A DNA stretch of 64,000 bases from Devosia oryzisoli (lineage in GTDB: Bacteria > Pseudomonadota > Alphaproteobacteria > Rhizobiales > Devosiaceae), in assembly GCF_014837245.1 (NCBI RefSeq), contig NZ_JACYFU010000001.1, positions 682,001 to 746,000 on the forward strand, given 5' to 3'. Under the pieces are notes generated by a model, which worked only from the letters and a program-made list of their open reading frames with translations, made no database searches and had not been told where the DNA came from. The position numbers and the translations under genes were made by a program. Shown one piece after another: positions 35,456 through 46,500 of the stretch (the first letter of the stretch is position 1; the number at the start of each line of letters is the position of its first letter).

Positions 35456-36777
35456 TGACTACGCGACGCCTTGCAGATGAGTCGGTGCAGCCGGCGAGTT
35501 TTGCGTTCAATAGTGAAAATATGAACTGGGCCGAAAAGCGGATCTCGCTTTATCCGGCGGGACGGCAACAGTCGGCCGTCATTCCTTTGCTCATGCGCGC
35601 TCAGGACCAGGAGGGCTGGGTCAGCCGTCCGGTGATCGAGACGGTCGCCGAGATGCTCGGCATGCCCTATATCCGCGTGCTGGAAGTGGCAACGTTCTAC
35701 ACGCAGTTCCAGTTGCAGCCGGTGGGTACGCGCGCGCACATCCAGGTCTGCGGCACGACGCCATGCATGCTGCGTGGCGCCGAGGCGATCCGCGAAGTGT
35801 GCCAGAACAAGATCCACCCCGAGCCGCATCATCTCAATGCGGACGGCACGATGAGTTGGGAAGAGGTGGAGTGCCTCGGGGCGTGCGTGAATGCGCCCAT
35901 GGTGGCGATCTTCCAGGACACATATGAAGACCTGACCCCCGAGCGGATGGAGGAAATCATCGATGCCTTCGCCGCCGGTCGTGGTGACACGATCCAGCCC
36001 GGGCCGCAGATCGCGCGCCAGTTCGGCGCCGCGGCAAGCGGCGACACAACACTGACAGAAACACCGACTGCAGTCCGCGAAAAATTCGTGCCCCCGGCAC
36101 CGCCAGCTGAAGCCGCAGCGCCCGCTACTCCTGCCGCCCCTCCTGCTGCGGCAGGCAAGGATGCCCCCACGACTGCGGCGCGCCCCAAGGACGTCAGCAA
36201 GGAAGCGGCGCCCGCCATCAAGGGTCCGAATGACGCTGTCAAGGTGAGCGAAGCCAAGGCGGAGGCCGAGCGCAAGCAGGCCGATGCGGAAGCCAAGGCT
36301 ACGGGCGAGCCGAACAAGGCCATGCGGGAAGACGCGACTGGCGCCGAGTCCAAGGGCGAGGCCGTGGATGGCGGCAAGGCACCGGGCAAGCCCACGGCGA
36401 CCGAGCCCGTCGAGGGTGGCGCTTCTGCGGGTATCGCCAGGGAAGTGCCGGCGACAAAGGCGCCTGCGGCCAACCCACGGGAAGTCAGTCCGACACGGGA
36501 GACGGGCGGTCCTCTGTTTGATGCGCCTGAAGGTCCCAAGGACAATCTGAAGCTGATCACCGGGGTTGGGCCGGTGCTGGAAGGCCGTCTCAACGCCCTC
36601 GGCATCACCCGCTACGAACAGATCGCCAATTTCACGGACGAAGACATCAGCCGAGTGGACCGGGCACTCAATTTCCGCGGCCGGGTGCAGCGGGACGACT
36701 GGGTTCGCCAGGCCAAGGCTCTTGCCACTGGCGGTGTCGAAGAATACCGCCGGGTCTTCGGAAAGGATCCGCGCTGA
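35455..36777 (+). CDS. nuoE: NADH-quinone oxidoreductase subunit E with a C-terminal helix-hairpin-helix extension
   Basis: The first 180 residues are a normal thioredoxin-like NuoE, with the 2Fe-2S N1a ligands Cys99, Cys104, Cys140 and Cys144. It then continues for 260 residues more than E. coli NuoE (166 aa). Residues about 210-360 are Ala/Pro/Lys/Glu-rich and probably disordered. Residues about 365-435 ([36 protein letters not shown]) form a helix-hairpin-helix-like domain also attached to NuoE in other Hyphomicrobiales. The role of the extension is unknown. A 55-bp gap precedes nuoF. Confidence 0.94.
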   Translation: MTTRRLADESVQPASFAFNSENMNWAEKRISLYPAGRQQSAVIPLLMRAQDQEGWVSRPVIETVAEMLGMPYIRVLEVATFYTQFQLQPVGTRAHIQVCGTTPCMLRGAEAIREVCQNKIHPEPHHLNADGTMSWEEVECLGACVNAPMVAIFQDTYEDLTPERMEEIIDAFAAGRGDTIQPGPQIARQFGAAASGDTTLTETPTAVREKFVPPAPPAEAAAPATPAAPPAAAGKDAPTTAARPKDVSKEAAPAIKGPNDAVKVSEAKAEAERKQADAEAKATGEPNKAMREDATGAESKGEAVDGGKAPGKPTATEPVEGGASAGIAREVPATKAPAANPREVSPTRETGGPLFDAPEGPKDNLKLITGVGPVLEGRLNALGITRYEQIANFTDEDISRVDRALNFRGRVQRDDWVRQAKALATGGVEEYRRVFGKDPR

Positions 36778-36832
36778 TGATACGCTGCACGGTTTCAGGC
36801 TCCTCTAGCCTGATGAAGCGGGAAGGCTGAAC

Positions 36833-38146
36833 ATGCTCGCTGACAAGGATCGCATCTTTACCAACCTCTATGGCCGCCATGACTGGCGTCTGGCGGGGGC
36901 GCGCGAGCGCGGCGCCTATGTTGGGACCAAGGATTTCATCGACAGCGGTCGCGACTGGATCGTGAACGAAGTCAAGACCTCCGGGCTGCGCGGCCGAGGC
37001 GGTGCCGGCTTCCCGACCGCCCTCAAGTGGACCTTCATGCCCAAGGAAGGCGCCGGCGACGGCCGCCCCTGCCAGCTTCTGGTCAACGCCGACGAGTCGG
37101 AACCCGGAACCTGCAAGGACCGCGAAATCCTCAGGCACGACCCGCACCACCTGGTCGAGGGCTGTCTCCTCGCCGGTCGCGCCATGGGTGCGCACATCGC
37201 CTATGTCTATATTCGTGGCGAGTTCATCCGCGAGCGCCAGCGCTTCGAAGAGGCCGTGCAGGAGGCTTATGACGCCCGCCTGATCGGCAAGGACAATGTC
37301 CACGGCTGGGATTTTGACATCGTCGTTCACCACGGCGCCGGCGCCTATATCTGTGGCGAAGAGACCGCGCTGATGGAGTCGCTCGAGGGCAAGAAGGGCC
37401 AGCCGCGCCTCAAGCCACCGTTCCCGGCCGCCATGGGCGTCTACGGCAATCCGACGACTGTGAACAACGTGGAATCGATCGCGGTCGTGCCGGAAATCCT
37501 TCGCCGCTCTGGGGCCTGGTTCGCCTCCATCGGTCGACCCAACAACACCGGCACCAAGCTCTTCATGGCCTCGGGGCACGTGAACAATCCCTGCACGTTC
37601 GAGGAAGCGCTTGGCGAGTCGTTCAAGGACATCATCGAAAAGCATTGCGGTGGCATTCGCGGCGGCTGGGACAACCTGCTTGCCGTGATCCCCGGCGGTG
37701 CCTCGTGCCCCATCGTCAAGGCCGAGGATATCCGTGACGCCACGATGGACTTTGACGGGCTGCGCGAGAAGAAGAGCTCGTTCGGCACCGGCGGCATGAT
37801 CGTGATGGATAAGTCCACCGATGTGGTGAAGGCCATCTGGCGAATCTCGGCCTTCTTCAAGCACGAAAGCTGCGGCCAGTGCACGCCCTGCCGCGAGGGG
37901 ACCGGCTGGATGATGCGCGTGTTGGAGCGCATGGTCGTGGGCCGCGCCCAGAAGCGCGAGATCGACATGCTGTTCGAGGTGACCAAGCAGATCGAGGGTC
38001 ACACCATCTGTGCTCTGGGTGATGCGGCCGCCTGGCCGGTCCAGGGCCTGATCCGGAATTTCCGCAAGGAGATCGAGGATCGCATCGACCAATACACCTG
38101 GTCTTCGACCAGTGACGGCGCCGTGCCGTCAATCGCCGCGGAGTAA
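36833..38146 (+). CDS. nuoF: NADH-quinone oxidoreductase subunit F
   Basis: This 437-aa subunit binds NADH and FMN and holds cluster N3. Visible motifs are [16 protein letters not shown] (FMN/NADH loop), [22 protein letters not shown] and the 4Fe-4S ligands [13 protein letters not shown] (residues about 346-358), with the fourth Cys in HTICALGDA. Confidence 0.98.
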   Translation: MLADKDRIFTNLYGRHDWRLAGARERGAYVGTKDFIDSGRDWIVNEVKTSGLRGRGGAGFPTALKWTFMPKEGAGDGRPCQLLVNADESEPGTCKDREILRHDPHHLVEGCLLAGRAMGAHIAYVYIRGEFIRERQRFEEAVQEAYDARLIGKDNVHGWDFDIVVHHGAGAYICGEETALMESLEGKKGQPRLKPPFPAAMGVYGNPTTVNNVESIAVVPEILRRSGAWFASIGRPNNTGTKLFMASGHVNNPCTFEEALGESFKDIIEKHCGGIRGGWDNLLAVIPGGASCPIVKAEDIRDATMDFDGLREKKSSFGTGGMIVMDKSTDVVKAIWRISAFFKHESCGQCTPCREGTGWMMRVLERMVVGRAQKREIDMLFEVTKQIEGHTICALGDAAAWPVQGLIRNFRKEIEDRIDQYTWSSTSDGAVPSIAAE

Positions 38147-38150
38147 GCCG

Positions 38151-40253
38151 ATGGCAAACATCAAAGTCGACGGGATCCTGATCGAAGTTCCCGATCATTA
38201 CACGCTGATGCAGGCCGCCGAGGCCGCAGGCGCCGAAATCCCGCGCTTCTGCTACCACGAGCGCCTGTCCGTGGCCGGCAACTGCCGCATGTGCCTCGTC
38301 GAAGTCAAAGGCGGGCCGCCGAAACCGCAGGCGTCCTGCGCCATGTCGGTGCGCGATCTGCGTCCGGGCCCCAATGGCGAGGCCCCCGAAATGTTCACCA
38401 ACACGCCGATGGTCAAGAAGGCCCGCGAAGGCGTGATGGAATTCCTGCTGATCAACCATCCGCTCGATTGCCCGATCTGCGATCAGGGTGGTGAATGCGA
38501 TCTGCAGGACCAGGCCATGGCCTATGGCGTGGACAAGAACCGCTTTGCCGAGAATAAGCGCGCCGTCGAGGACAAGTATCTCGGCCCGCTGGTGAAGACG
38601 TCGATGAACCGCTGCATCCACTGCACGCGCTGCGTCCGCTTCACCACCGAGGTCGCGGGCATCTCCGAGATGGGCCTGATCGGTCGCGGCGAAGACGCCG
38701 AGATCACGTCCTACCTCGAAAAGGCGCTGACCAGCGAATTGCAGGGCAATGTCATCGATCTCTGCCCCGTCGGCGCGCTGACGTCCAAGCCCTACGCCTT
38801 TCACGCTCGCCCGTGGGAGTTGAGCAAGACTGAGACCATCGACGTCATGGACGCTGTCGGTTCGAGCATCCGCGTCGATAGCCGCGGCCGCGAAGTGATG
38901 CGCATCCTGCCGCGCATCAACGAGGCGATCAACGAAGAGTGGATTTCGGACAAGACCCGTTTCGTCTGGGACGGGTTGAAGTCCCAGCGGCTCGACCGGC
39001 CATACGTCCGCAGGAACGGCAAGCTGCAGGCCGCGACCTGGGAAGAAGCCTTCGCCGCGGTTGCCACGCGCATGAAGAAGGCCGGCAACAAGGTCGGCGC
39101 CATCGCTGGCGACCTGGCGGCTGTGGAAGAAATGTTCGCGCTCAAGGGGCTGCTTGCGGCCGTGGGCTCCGGCATGACCGATGTTCGGCCGGCAATGTCT
39201 GGGATCGACCCGTCCATGCCGCGCGCTGCCTATCTTTTCAATCCCACCATCGCGGGGATTGAAGAGGCCGACGCGATCCTCATCATCGGCTCGAACCCGC
39301 GCCGCGAGGCGTCGGTGCTCAATGCCCGCATCCGCAAGACCTGGCGCGCCAAGGGTCTGCCGATTGCCGTGATCGGCGAGGCGGCGGACCTGACCTACGA
39401 CTACACCTATCTCGGTGAGGGGCTCGAAACGCTGGCCGATCTTGCCGCGGGCAATGGTGCTTTTGCCCAGACGCTCAAGAATGCGCAGCGCCCGATCGTC
39501 ATCGTGGGGGAGGGTGCCGTCTCGCACGCCGCGCTCGGCAAGCAGGTCGGTCGCGACGTGATTGCCCTTGCCGCAAGGCTCGCCTCGGGCGGCAACGTGG
39601 CCGAGGGCTGGAACGGCTTTGCCCTGCTTCACAACGCGGCTAGCCGCGTCGGTGGCCTCGACATCGGTTTCGTGCCGCATGATGGCGGCGTCTGCTCGGC
39701 CGACCAGATCGCGCTGGCCGGCAAGGGCGAACTCGACGTTCTGTTCCTGCTCGGCGCCGACGAGTACGACATGTCCGCCATGGGCAAGGCGTTTGTCGTT
39801 TATATCGGCACGCATGGAGACGCCGGTGCCCATCGCGCCGACGTCATCCTGCCGGCAGCAACCTACACCGAAAAGTCCGCCACCTACGTCAATACCGAGG
39901 GCCGGGTGCAGGTGACGACCCGCGCCGTGTTCCCGCCCGGCGACGCCAAGGAGGACTGGGCCATCATTCGGGCCCTGTCCGGGATCATCGGCCAGCCGCT
40001 GGCGTACAACTCGCTGACGCAGCTACGTGCCGCGCTCTATGCGCAATACCCGCACCTGGCGCGGATCGACGAGATTGCGCCGGCCAACGCTGCCGATCTG
40101 GGCCGGCTCGCGCAGGCCGCCGTCAAGACGACGTCGGCACCGCTGCGCTCTTCGGTCACCGACTTCTATTTGACCAACCCCATTGCTCGCGCCTCCGCCA
40201 TCATGGGCGAGTGTGCGGCCATGGCCGCCGGTCTCCAGCAGGCCGCGGAATAG
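38151..40253 (+). CDS. nuoG: NADH-quinone oxidoreductase subunit G
   Basis: This 700-aa subunit has an N-terminal 2Fe-2S ferredoxin domain (FCYHE, NCRMCLVEV), a His/Cys cluster (CPICDQGGECDLQD), a 4Fe-4S motif (CIHCTRCVRF) and a long molybdopterin-oxidoreductase-like C-terminal domain without a molybdenum role. The start is ATG 38151 (GGAG upstream), five bases after nuoF; an earlier in-frame start lies in nuoF. Confidence 0.97.
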   Translation: MANIKVDGILIEVPDHYTLMQAAEAAGAEIPRFCYHERLSVAGNCRMCLVEVKGGPPKPQASCAMSVRDLRPGPNGEAPEMFTNTPMVKKAREGVMEFLLINHPLDCPICDQGGECDLQDQAMAYGVDKNRFAENKRAVEDKYLGPLVKTSMNRCIHCTRCVRFTTEVAGISEMGLIGRGEDAEITSYLEKALTSELQGNVIDLCPVGALTSKPYAFHARPWELSKTETIDVMDAVGSSIRVDSRGREVMRILPRINEAINEEWISDKTRFVWDGLKSQRLDRPYVRRNGKLQAATWEEAFAAVATRMKKAGNKVGAIAGDLAAVEEMFALKGLLAAVGSGMTDVRPAMSGIDPSMPRAAYLFNPTIAGIEEADAILIIGSNPRREASVLNARIRKTWRAKGLPIAVIGEAADLTYDYTYLGEGLETLADLAAGNGAFAQTLKNAQRPIVIVGEGAVSHAALGKQVGRDVIALAARLASGGNVAEGWNGFALLHNAASRVGGLDIGFVPHDGGVCSADQIALAGKGELDVLFLLGADEYDMSAMGKAFVVYIGTHGDAGAHRADVILPAATYTEKSATYVNTEGRVQVTTRAVFPPGDAKEDWAIIRALSGIIGQPLAYNSLTQLRAALYAQYPHLARIDEIAPANAADLGRLAQAAVKTTSAPLRSSVTDFYLTNPIARASAIMGECAAMAAGLQQAAE

Positions 40254-40262
40254 GGACGCATT

Positions 40263-41360
40263 ATGGACGCACTTCTTGCCGCCCTCGATTACCTTCTGGG
40301 CATACCGGTGCTGGGGTGGGGAACCCATATCGGCTTCGTCTACAAGGCGCTGCTGTTGCTGGTCAGCCTGCTCGTCTTCACGGCGTTCATCCTCCTGGCC
40401 GACCGCAAGATCTGGGCGGCGGTGCAGATCCGTCGCGGTCCCAACGTGGTCGGCCCGTTCGGCCTGCTGCAGTCGTTTGCCGACCTGATCAAGTTCGCCC
40501 TCAAGGAGCCGCTGATCCCGGCCGGCGCCGACAAGGTCCTGTTCCTGATGGCGCCGCTGATCACGGCAACGCTGGCCCTGGCCGGCTGGGCCGTCGTTCC
40601 GGTCGATAACGGCTGGGCCATGGCCAACATCAATGTTGGCATTCTCTACCTGCTTGGCATTTCGTCGCTAGGCGTCTATGGCGTCATCATCGGCGGCTGG
40701 GCGTCAAACTCGAAGTATCCGTTCTTCGGTTCGCTCCGCGCAGCGGCGCAGATGGTGTCCTACGAGGTGTCCATCGGCCTCGTCATCATCACCGTCCTGC
40801 TCTGCGTGGGGTCCCTAAACCTCAACGACATCGTGGTGGCGCAGAGGGATATGGGCCTGGCGACGACCCTTGGCGTGCCGTGGCTGACCTTCCTCAACTG
40901 GTTCTGGCTGCCACTGTTCCCGATGTTCGTGGTCTTCTACATCTCGGCCCTGGCAGAAACCAACCGTCCGCCATTCGACCTGGCGGAAGGCGAGTCCGAG
41001 CTGGTCGCCGGCTTCATGACCGAATATTCGGCCACGCCCTACATGCTGTTCATGCTCGGTGAGTACATCTCCATCCTCCTGATGTGCGGGATGACCACCA
41101 TCCTATTTCTCGGGGGCTGGACATCGCCCATCGACCTGCCGCCCTTCACCTGGATCCCGGGCTTCATCTGGTTCTTCGCCAAGCTTTCGCTGGTATTCTT
41201 CATGTTCGCGATGGCCAAGGCCATCGTGCCCCGCTACCGCTACGACCAGCTGATGCGGATCGGCTGGAAAGTGTTCCTGCCGCTCTCGCTGGTGATGGTC
41301 GTCATCGTCGCCTTCGTCCTGCAGCTCACCGGCTGGGGTTGGCACGGAGGAGTTGCCTGA
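40263..41360 (+). CDS. nuoH: NADH-quinone oxidoreductase subunit H
   Basis: This 365-aa membrane subunit (ND1) has eight or more helices and the conserved quinone-site loops [20 protein letters not shown] and [21 protein letters not shown]. It anchors the hydrophilic arm. Its stop overlaps the nuoI start by one base. Confidence 0.97.
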   Translation: MDALLAALDYLLGIPVLGWGTHIGFVYKALLLLVSLLVFTAFILLADRKIWAAVQIRRGPNVVGPFGLLQSFADLIKFALKEPLIPAGADKVLFLMAPLITATLALAGWAVVPVDNGWAMANINVGILYLLGISSLGVYGVIIGGWASNSKYPFFGSLRAAAQMVSYEVSIGLVIITVLLCVGSLNLNDIVVAQRDMGLATTLGVPWLTFLNWFWLPLFPMFVVFYISALAETNRPPFDLAEGESELVAGFMTEYSATPYMLFMLGEYISILLMCGMTTILFLGGWTSPIDLPPFTWIPGFIWFFAKLSLVFFMFAMAKAIVPRYRYDQLMRIGWKVFLPLSLVMVVIVAFVLQLTGWGWHGGVA

Positions 41361-41848
41361 TGCGTGCTTCGCAGTTCTTCAACACGCTTCTGCTCAAGGA
41401 ATTCGTGTCCGCCTTCGGGCTGGCGATGCGCTATTTCTTTTCGCCGAAGCCCACCGTCAACTACCCCTTCGAAAAGGGCCCGGTGTCGCCGCGCTTCCGG
41501 GGTGAACACGTCCTGCGCCGTTATCCCAACGGGGAAGAGCGCTGCATCGCTTGCAAGCTGTGCGAGGCCATCTGCCCGGCGCAGGCCATCACCATCGAGG
41601 CGGGCCCCCGTCAGAACGACGGCACCCGTCGCACGGTCCGCTACGACATCGACATGGTGAAGTGCATCTATTGCGGCTTCTGCCAGGAGGCCTGCCCGGT
41701 CGACGCCATCGTCGAGGGGCCTAACTTCGAATTCGCAACTGAAACGCGTGAGGAACTCTACTTCTCCAAGGAGAAGCTCCTCAGCAATGGCGACCGGTGG
41801 GAGCGTGAGATCGCTGCCAATCTGGCTGCCGACGCGCCGTATCGCTGA
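41360..41848 (+). CDS. nuoI: NADH-quinone oxidoreductase subunit I
   Basis: This 162-aa ferredoxin-like subunit (TYKY) has two 4Fe-4S motifs, [12 protein letters not shown] and [16 protein letters not shown], for clusters N6a and N6b. ATG 41360 gives the usual short amphipathic N-terminus; the longer open frame runs inside nuoH. Confidence 0.98.
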   Translation: MRASQFFNTLLLKEFVSAFGLAMRYFFSPKPTVNYPFEKGPVSPRFRGEHVLRRYPNGEERCIACKLCEAICPAQAITIEAGPRQNDGTRRTVRYDIDMVKCIYCGFCQEACPVDAIVEGPNFEFATETREELYFSKEKLLSNGDRWEREIAANLAADAPYR

Positions 41849-41859
41849 GAGGGAAGACC

Positions 41860-42468
41860 ATGAGCCTTCCACTGTTTTTCTTCTATTTGTTCTCGGTGAT
41901 TGCCGTTGCCTCGGCCTTCATGGTCATCGCCTCGCGCAATCCGGTGCATTCGGTGATGTTCCTGATCCTCACCTTCGTGAATGCGGCCGGCCTCTTCATG
42001 CTGGCGGGCGCCGAGTTCCTGGCGCTGATCCTGATCGTGGTCTATGTCGGCGCGGTTGCCGTGCTGTTCCTGTTTGTCGTCATGATGCTGGACGTCGATC
42101 TCGCGCAGATGCGCAAGGGTCTGCTGCAGTACGCCCCGATCGGCATGGTCGTGGGGGCCATCCTCTTGCTGGAGTTGCTGCTGGCCGCCACCAGCGTGGT
42201 AGTTGCGCCGGAAGCGGCCGGGACGTCGGCCCTGCCGATCGACAACACGATGGACAACACGCGGGCGCTCGGCCAGGTGCTGTACACCCACTACGTGTTC
42301 CTGTTCCAAAGCGCTGGCGCAGTGCTGCTGGTGGCCATGATCGGCGCCATCGTCCTCACGCTGCGCCACCGGGGCAATGCCAAGCGGCAGGACCCGGTGC
42401 GGCAGGTGGCGCGTCGGGCCAGCGAGACGCTGAAAGTCGTCAAGGTCAAGAGCGGTCAGGGGCTATAG
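41860..42468 (+). CDS. nuoJ: NADH-quinone oxidoreductase subunit J
   Basis: This 202-aa membrane subunit (ND6) has five helices, with the typical SRNPVHSVMFLILTFVNAAGLF and LIVVYVGAVAVLFLFVVMMLD segments (the pi-bulge helix). GAGAGGGAA precedes the start. Confidence 0.96.
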   Translation: MSLPLFFFYLFSVIAVASAFMVIASRNPVHSVMFLILTFVNAAGLFMLAGAEFLALILIVVYVGAVAVLFLFVVMMLDVDLAQMRKGLLQYAPIGMVVGAILLLELLLAATSVVVAPEAAGTSALPIDNTMDNTRALGQVLYTHYVFLFQSAGAVLLVAMIGAIVLTLRHRGNAKRQDPVRQVARRASETLKVVKVKSGQGL

Positions 42469-42477
42469 GGGGTTATC

Positions 42478-42792
42478 ATGGGTCTGGACATCGGGCTCGG
42501 TCATTACCTGACCGTGGCAGCAATCCTGTTCACGCTGGGCGTGTTCGGCATTTTCCTCAACCGCAAGAACATCATCGTCATCCTGATGTCGGTGGAACTC
42601 ATCCTGCTTGCGGTGAACCTCAATTTCGTGGCCTTCAGCGCGCATCTCAACGACCTGCAGGGCCAGGTCTTCGCGCTGATGATCCTGACCGTGGCGGCCG
42701 CCGAGGCGGCGATCGGTCTGGCCATCCTCGTCATCTTCTATCGCAATCGCGGCACCATCGCGGTTGAAGACGTCAACACGATGAAGGGCTAA
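42478..42792 (+). CDS. nuoK: NADH-quinone oxidoreductase subunit K
   Basis: This 104-aa membrane subunit (ND4L) has three helices and two buried glutamates in the segments [13 protein letters not shown] and [12 protein letters not shown], which take part in proton transfer. Confidence 0.97.
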   Translation: MGLDIGLGHYLTVAAILFTLGVFGIFLNRKNIIVILMSVELILLAVNLNFVAFSAHLNDLQGQVFALMILTVAAAEAAIGLAILVIFYRNRGTIAVEDVNTMKG

Positions 42793-42802
42793 GAGCGGCG
42801 CT

Positions 42803-44908
42803 ATGATTATTCAGGCGATTGTTTTCCTGCCCCTCGTCGGGGCGCTGATCGCGGGCCTGCTCGGCCGCAGCATCGGCCATCGGCCCAGCGAGTTTATTAC
42901 CACTGGCCTGCTGCTGATTGCCGCCGTCCTGAGCTGGGTGGTGTTCATCCCCATTGCATTCGGCGACGGCCTCGTGGGTGCCACTGCCGATGGTCACGCT
43001 GCCGCGATCAAGATCGAGGTGATGCGCTGGATCCAGGTCGGCGGCATGGACCTGCGCTGGACCCTGCGGGTCGATACGCTCACGTCCATCATGCTGGTCG
43101 TCGTCACGACCGTCTCGGCGCTCGTGCACGTCTACTCCATCGGCTACATGGAAGAAGATCCGCATCGCTCGCGCTTCTTCGCCTACCTGTCGCTCTTCAC
43201 CTTCGCCATGCTGATGCTGGTGACCGCCGACAATTTCCTGCAGATGTTCTTCGGCTGGGAAGGCGTGGGCCTGGCGTCCTATCTGCTGATCGGCTTCTGG
43301 TACACGCGTCCCGCCGCGAATGCCGCGGCGATGAAGGCGTTCGTCGTCAACCGCGTCGGCGACTTCGGTTTTGCCCTCGGTATCTTTGGCGCCTTCTTCG
43401 TTCTCGGTCATATCGATTTCGACAGTGCCTTTGCCGCTGCGGAAGGATTTTCCGAGACCGGACTACCGGTCATGCACTTCCTGTCATGGAACCTCGATGC
43501 CATGACGGTGATCTGCCTCCTGCTGTTCATGGGCGCCATGGGCAAGTCGGCGCAGTTCCTGCTGCACACTTGGCTCCCGGACGCCATGGAAGGCCCGACG
43601 CCCGTGTCGGCACTGATCCACGCCGCCACGATGGTGACGGCCGGCGTGTTCATGGTGGCGCGCCTTTCGCCGCTGTTCGAGACGTCGCCGACCGCGCTGA
43701 CGGTCGTCATCGTCATCGGTGCCATCACGGCCTTCTTCGCGGCCACCGTCGGCCTCGTTCAGAACGACATCAAGCGCGTCATCGCCTACTCCACCTGCTC
43801 GCAACTGGGCTACATGTTCGTGGCGCTCGGGGTAGGGGCCTATTCCGCCGGTGTTTTCCACCTCTTCACCCACGCCTTCTTCAAGGCCTTGCTGTTCCTC
43901 GGCGCCGGCTCGGTGATCCATGCGATGCACCATGAGCAGGACATGCGGAACATGGGCGGCCTGCGCACGAAAATCCCTGTCACCTACTGGATGATGATGA
44001 TCGGCACGCTGGCCCTGACCGGCGTCGGCATCCCCTTCACCGAAATCGGCTTTGCCGGGTTCTTCTCCAAGGATTCCATCATCGAGAGTGCCTACGCCTA
44101 TGGCGGCAATGCCGGCATCTTCGCCTTCTGGATGCTGGTCATCGCGGCGCTGTTCACTAGCTTCTACTCGTGGCGGCTGGTGCACCTGACCTTCCACGGC
44201 TCGCCGCGCGATGCGCAGCATGCGCATACCGCTCATCCCGATCCGGCTCATGCCGCATTCGAGAGCCATGACGAGCCGATCGACGACAGCAATGCCGACG
44301 ATCACGGCGATCATGCCCATCACGGGTCCGCCTACGACCACGCCCACGAGTCGCCCAACGTTATGCTGGTGCCACTCTATGTGCTGGCTGCCGGTGCGGT
44401 CCTCTCGGGCGTGGTGTTCTACAGCATGTTCTTCCACGATGTGGAGCACATAGAACACTTCTTCGCCGGTTCGCTGGTGGTCGATCACGAGTTGATCGAA
44501 GCCGCGCACCACGTGCCGTTCTGGGTCAAGATCAGCGCGACGGTGGCCATGCTGATCGGCTTCGTGGCCGCGTGGTACATGTATATCCGCCGCCCCGAAA
44601 CACCGGCGCGCCTCGCCGCCACCAATCCGGGGCTTTACCGGTTCCTGCTGAACAAGTGGTACTTCGACGAGCTCTACAACACGATCTTCGTGCGGCCCGT
44701 GCTCTACATCGGTACCGCCGTGTGGAAGGGCTTCGACGACTGGCTGGTGGACGGTAAGATAACCGAGGGCCTTGGGCGCCGCGTCCAGAACGTCACCAGC
44801 TGGGTGGTCAAACTGCAGTCCGGCTATCTCTACCACTATGCCTTCGCCATGCTGATCGGCATTGCGGCGCTCCTGACCTGGGCCATCGCGGCCGGGGGGC
44901 TCATCTGA
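42803..44908 (+). CDS. nuoL: NADH-quinone oxidoreductase subunit L
   Basis: This 701-aa antiporter-like subunit (ND5) has about 16 helices. Conserved points include [18 protein letters not shown], the proton-channel lysine in [36 protein letters not shown] and a long lateral helix near the C-terminus. Between helices, residues about 470-515 form a His/Asp-rich loop (15 histidines by eye) not needed by the fold. It overlaps nuoM by one base. Confidence 0.97.
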   Translation: MIIQAIVFLPLVGALIAGLLGRSIGHRPSEFITTGLLLIAAVLSWVVFIPIAFGDGLVGATADGHAAAIKIEVMRWIQVGGMDLRWTLRVDTLTSIMLVVVTTVSALVHVYSIGYMEEDPHRSRFFAYLSLFTFAMLMLVTADNFLQMFFGWEGVGLASYLLIGFWYTRPAANAAAMKAFVVNRVGDFGFALGIFGAFFVLGHIDFDSAFAAAEGFSETGLPVMHFLSWNLDAMTVICLLLFMGAMGKSAQFLLHTWLPDAMEGPTPVSALIHAATMVTAGVFMVARLSPLFETSPTALTVVIVIGAITAFFAATVGLVQNDIKRVIAYSTCSQLGYMFVALGVGAYSAGVFHLFTHAFFKALLFLGAGSVIHAMHHEQDMRNMGGLRTKIPVTYWMMMIGTLALTGVGIPFTEIGFAGFFSKDSIIESAYAYGGNAGIFAFWMLVIAALFTSFYSWRLVHLTFHGSPRDAQHAHTAHPDPAHAAFESHDEPIDDSNADDHGDHAHHGSAYDHAHESPNVMLVPLYVLAAGAVLSGVVFYSMFFHDVEHIEHFFAGSLVVDHELIEAAHHVPFWVKISATVAMLIGFVAAWYMYIRRPETPARLAATNPGLYRFLLNKWYFDELYNTIFVRPVLYIGTAVWKGFDDWLVDGKITEGLGRRVQNVTSWVVKLQSGYLYHYAFAMLIGIAALLTWAIAAGGLI

Positions 44909-46491
44909 TGACTTTCGAAAACTCCATCCTGACGATCATAACCTGGCTGCCGGTCGTCGGCGCGGCGATCCTGCTGTTCACCCCGCGCACCTCGGTCAAC
45001 GCCATCCGCTGGATGGCGCTGATCGTGACGGTGGTCGTCTTCGTCCTCTCGCTGGCGCTCTGGCAGAGCTTCGATCCGTCCAATCCGGGCTTCCAGTTCG
45101 TCGTCAACATGCCCTGGATCGGCGACAGCATCGGCTATCGCGTCGGCGTCGACGGCATCTCCGTGCTCTTCGTGGTGCTGACAGCGCTGCTGATGCCGGC
45201 CGCGGTCATTGCCAGCTGGGAAGTCGAGACGCGCGTCAAGGAATACATGATTGTGTTCCTCGTGCTCGAGACGCTGATGATCGGCGTTTTCACCACGCTC
45301 GACCTCGCCATGTTCTACGTGTTCTTCGAAGGCACGCTGCTGCCGATGTTCCTGATCATCGGCATCTGGGGTGGCTCGGCGCGCATACAGGCGAGCTACA
45401 AGTTCTTCTTCTACACCTTCATCGGCTCGGTGCTGATGCTTCTGGCGATGATGGCCATGTACTGGGATGCCGGCACCACCGACATCACCCGGCTCCTGAC
45501 CCATCAGTTCCCGGCGGGCATGCAGACCTGGCTGTGGCTGGCGTTCTTCGCTTCGCTCGCGGTCAAGATGCCGATGTGGCCCTTCCACCGCTGGCTGCCC
45601 GAAGCGCACGTGCAGGCGCCGACGGCCGGCTCGGTGATCCTGGCCGCCATCCTGCTCAAGCTGGGCGGCTACGGCTTCCTCCGCTTCAGCCTGCCGATGT
45701 TCCCCGATGCCTCGGATATGTTCGCGGACTTCGTGTTTGTGCTGTCGGTGGCAGCCATCATCATCACCTCGATGGTGGCGCTGGTGCAGACCGACATCAA
45801 GAAGTTGATCGCTTATTCGTCGGTGGCGCATATGGGCTTTGTGACCATGGGCATCTTTGCCGGCAACGCGCTCGGCATACAGGGCGCAATGTTCCAGATG
45901 ATCAGCCACGGCATCGTGTCCGGTGCGCTCTTCCTCTGCGTCGGCGTCATCTACGATCGCATGCACACCCGCGAGATTTCTGCCTATGGCGGTCTTGTCG
46001 AGCGCATGCCGCAATACGCCTTCGCCTTCATGGTCTTCACCATGGCCAATGTCGGCCTGCCGGGCACGTCCGGCTTCGTGGGTGAATTCCTCACCATGAT
46101 CGGCGTGTTCCAGGTCAACACCTGGGTGGCGTTCTTCGCGGCCTTCGGCGTCATCTTTTCGGCCTGCTACGCCCTCTGGCTCTACCGCCGGGTGATCTTT
46201 GGCGCGCTGACCAAGGACAGCCTCCGGGGCATTCTGGACCTCAACCTGCGCGAAAAGCTGGTGCTCTACCCGCTGCTCGTGCTGACGGTTGTCTTCGGCT
46301 TCTACCCCGCGCCGATCCTCGATACGACCGCTGCGGCGGTGAACAACCTGGTCACCCAGTACGCCACCGCCACAGGGGTCGATCCGGCCGTGGCGCGGGC
46401 CGAGGCCCAGGTGCAACTCGACCATGCCGCGCCTTCGGGCGAGGGTGAAGCGGCGGGCGAAGCCCCGGCCGAACCCGCTGCAGCGCACTAG
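44908..46491 (+). CDS. nuoM: NADH-quinone oxidoreductase subunit M
   Basis: This 527-aa antiporter-like subunit (ND4) has [18 protein letters not shown], the lysine-bearing [27 protein letters not shown] and [13 protein letters not shown]. The C-terminal 40 residues are Ala/Glu-rich and soluble. Confidence 0.97.
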   Translation: MTFENSILTIITWLPVVGAAILLFTPRTSVNAIRWMALIVTVVVFVLSLALWQSFDPSNPGFQFVVNMPWIGDSIGYRVGVDGISVLFVVLTALLMPAAVIASWEVETRVKEYMIVFLVLETLMIGVFTTLDLAMFYVFFEGTLLPMFLIIGIWGGSARIQASYKFFFYTFIGSVLMLLAMMAMYWDAGTTDITRLLTHQFPAGMQTWLWLAFFASLAVKMPMWPFHRWLPEAHVQAPTAGSVILAAILLKLGGYGFLRFSLPMFPDASDMFADFVFVLSVAAIIITSMVALVQTDIKKLIAYSSVAHMGFVTMGIFAGNALGIQGAMFQMISHGIVSGALFLCVGVIYDRMHTREISAYGGLVERMPQYAFAFMVFTMANVGLPGTSGFVGEFLTMIGVFQVNTWVAFFAAFGVIFSACYALWLYRRVIFGALTKDSLRGILDLNLREKLVLYPLLVLTVVFGFYPAPILDTTAAAVNNLVTQYATATGVDPAVARAEAQVQLDHAAPSGEGEAAGEAPAEPAAAH

Positions 46492-46500
46492 GAGACTGAC

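Noticed and set aside
37857..39833. 658-codon open frame on the minus strand
   Set aside because: It is antisense to nuoF and nuoG, with no motif and no ribosome site.
44836..46488. 550-codon minus-strand frame
   Set aside because: It is the mirror of nuoM; no recognisable domain and extreme His/Arg/Glu content.
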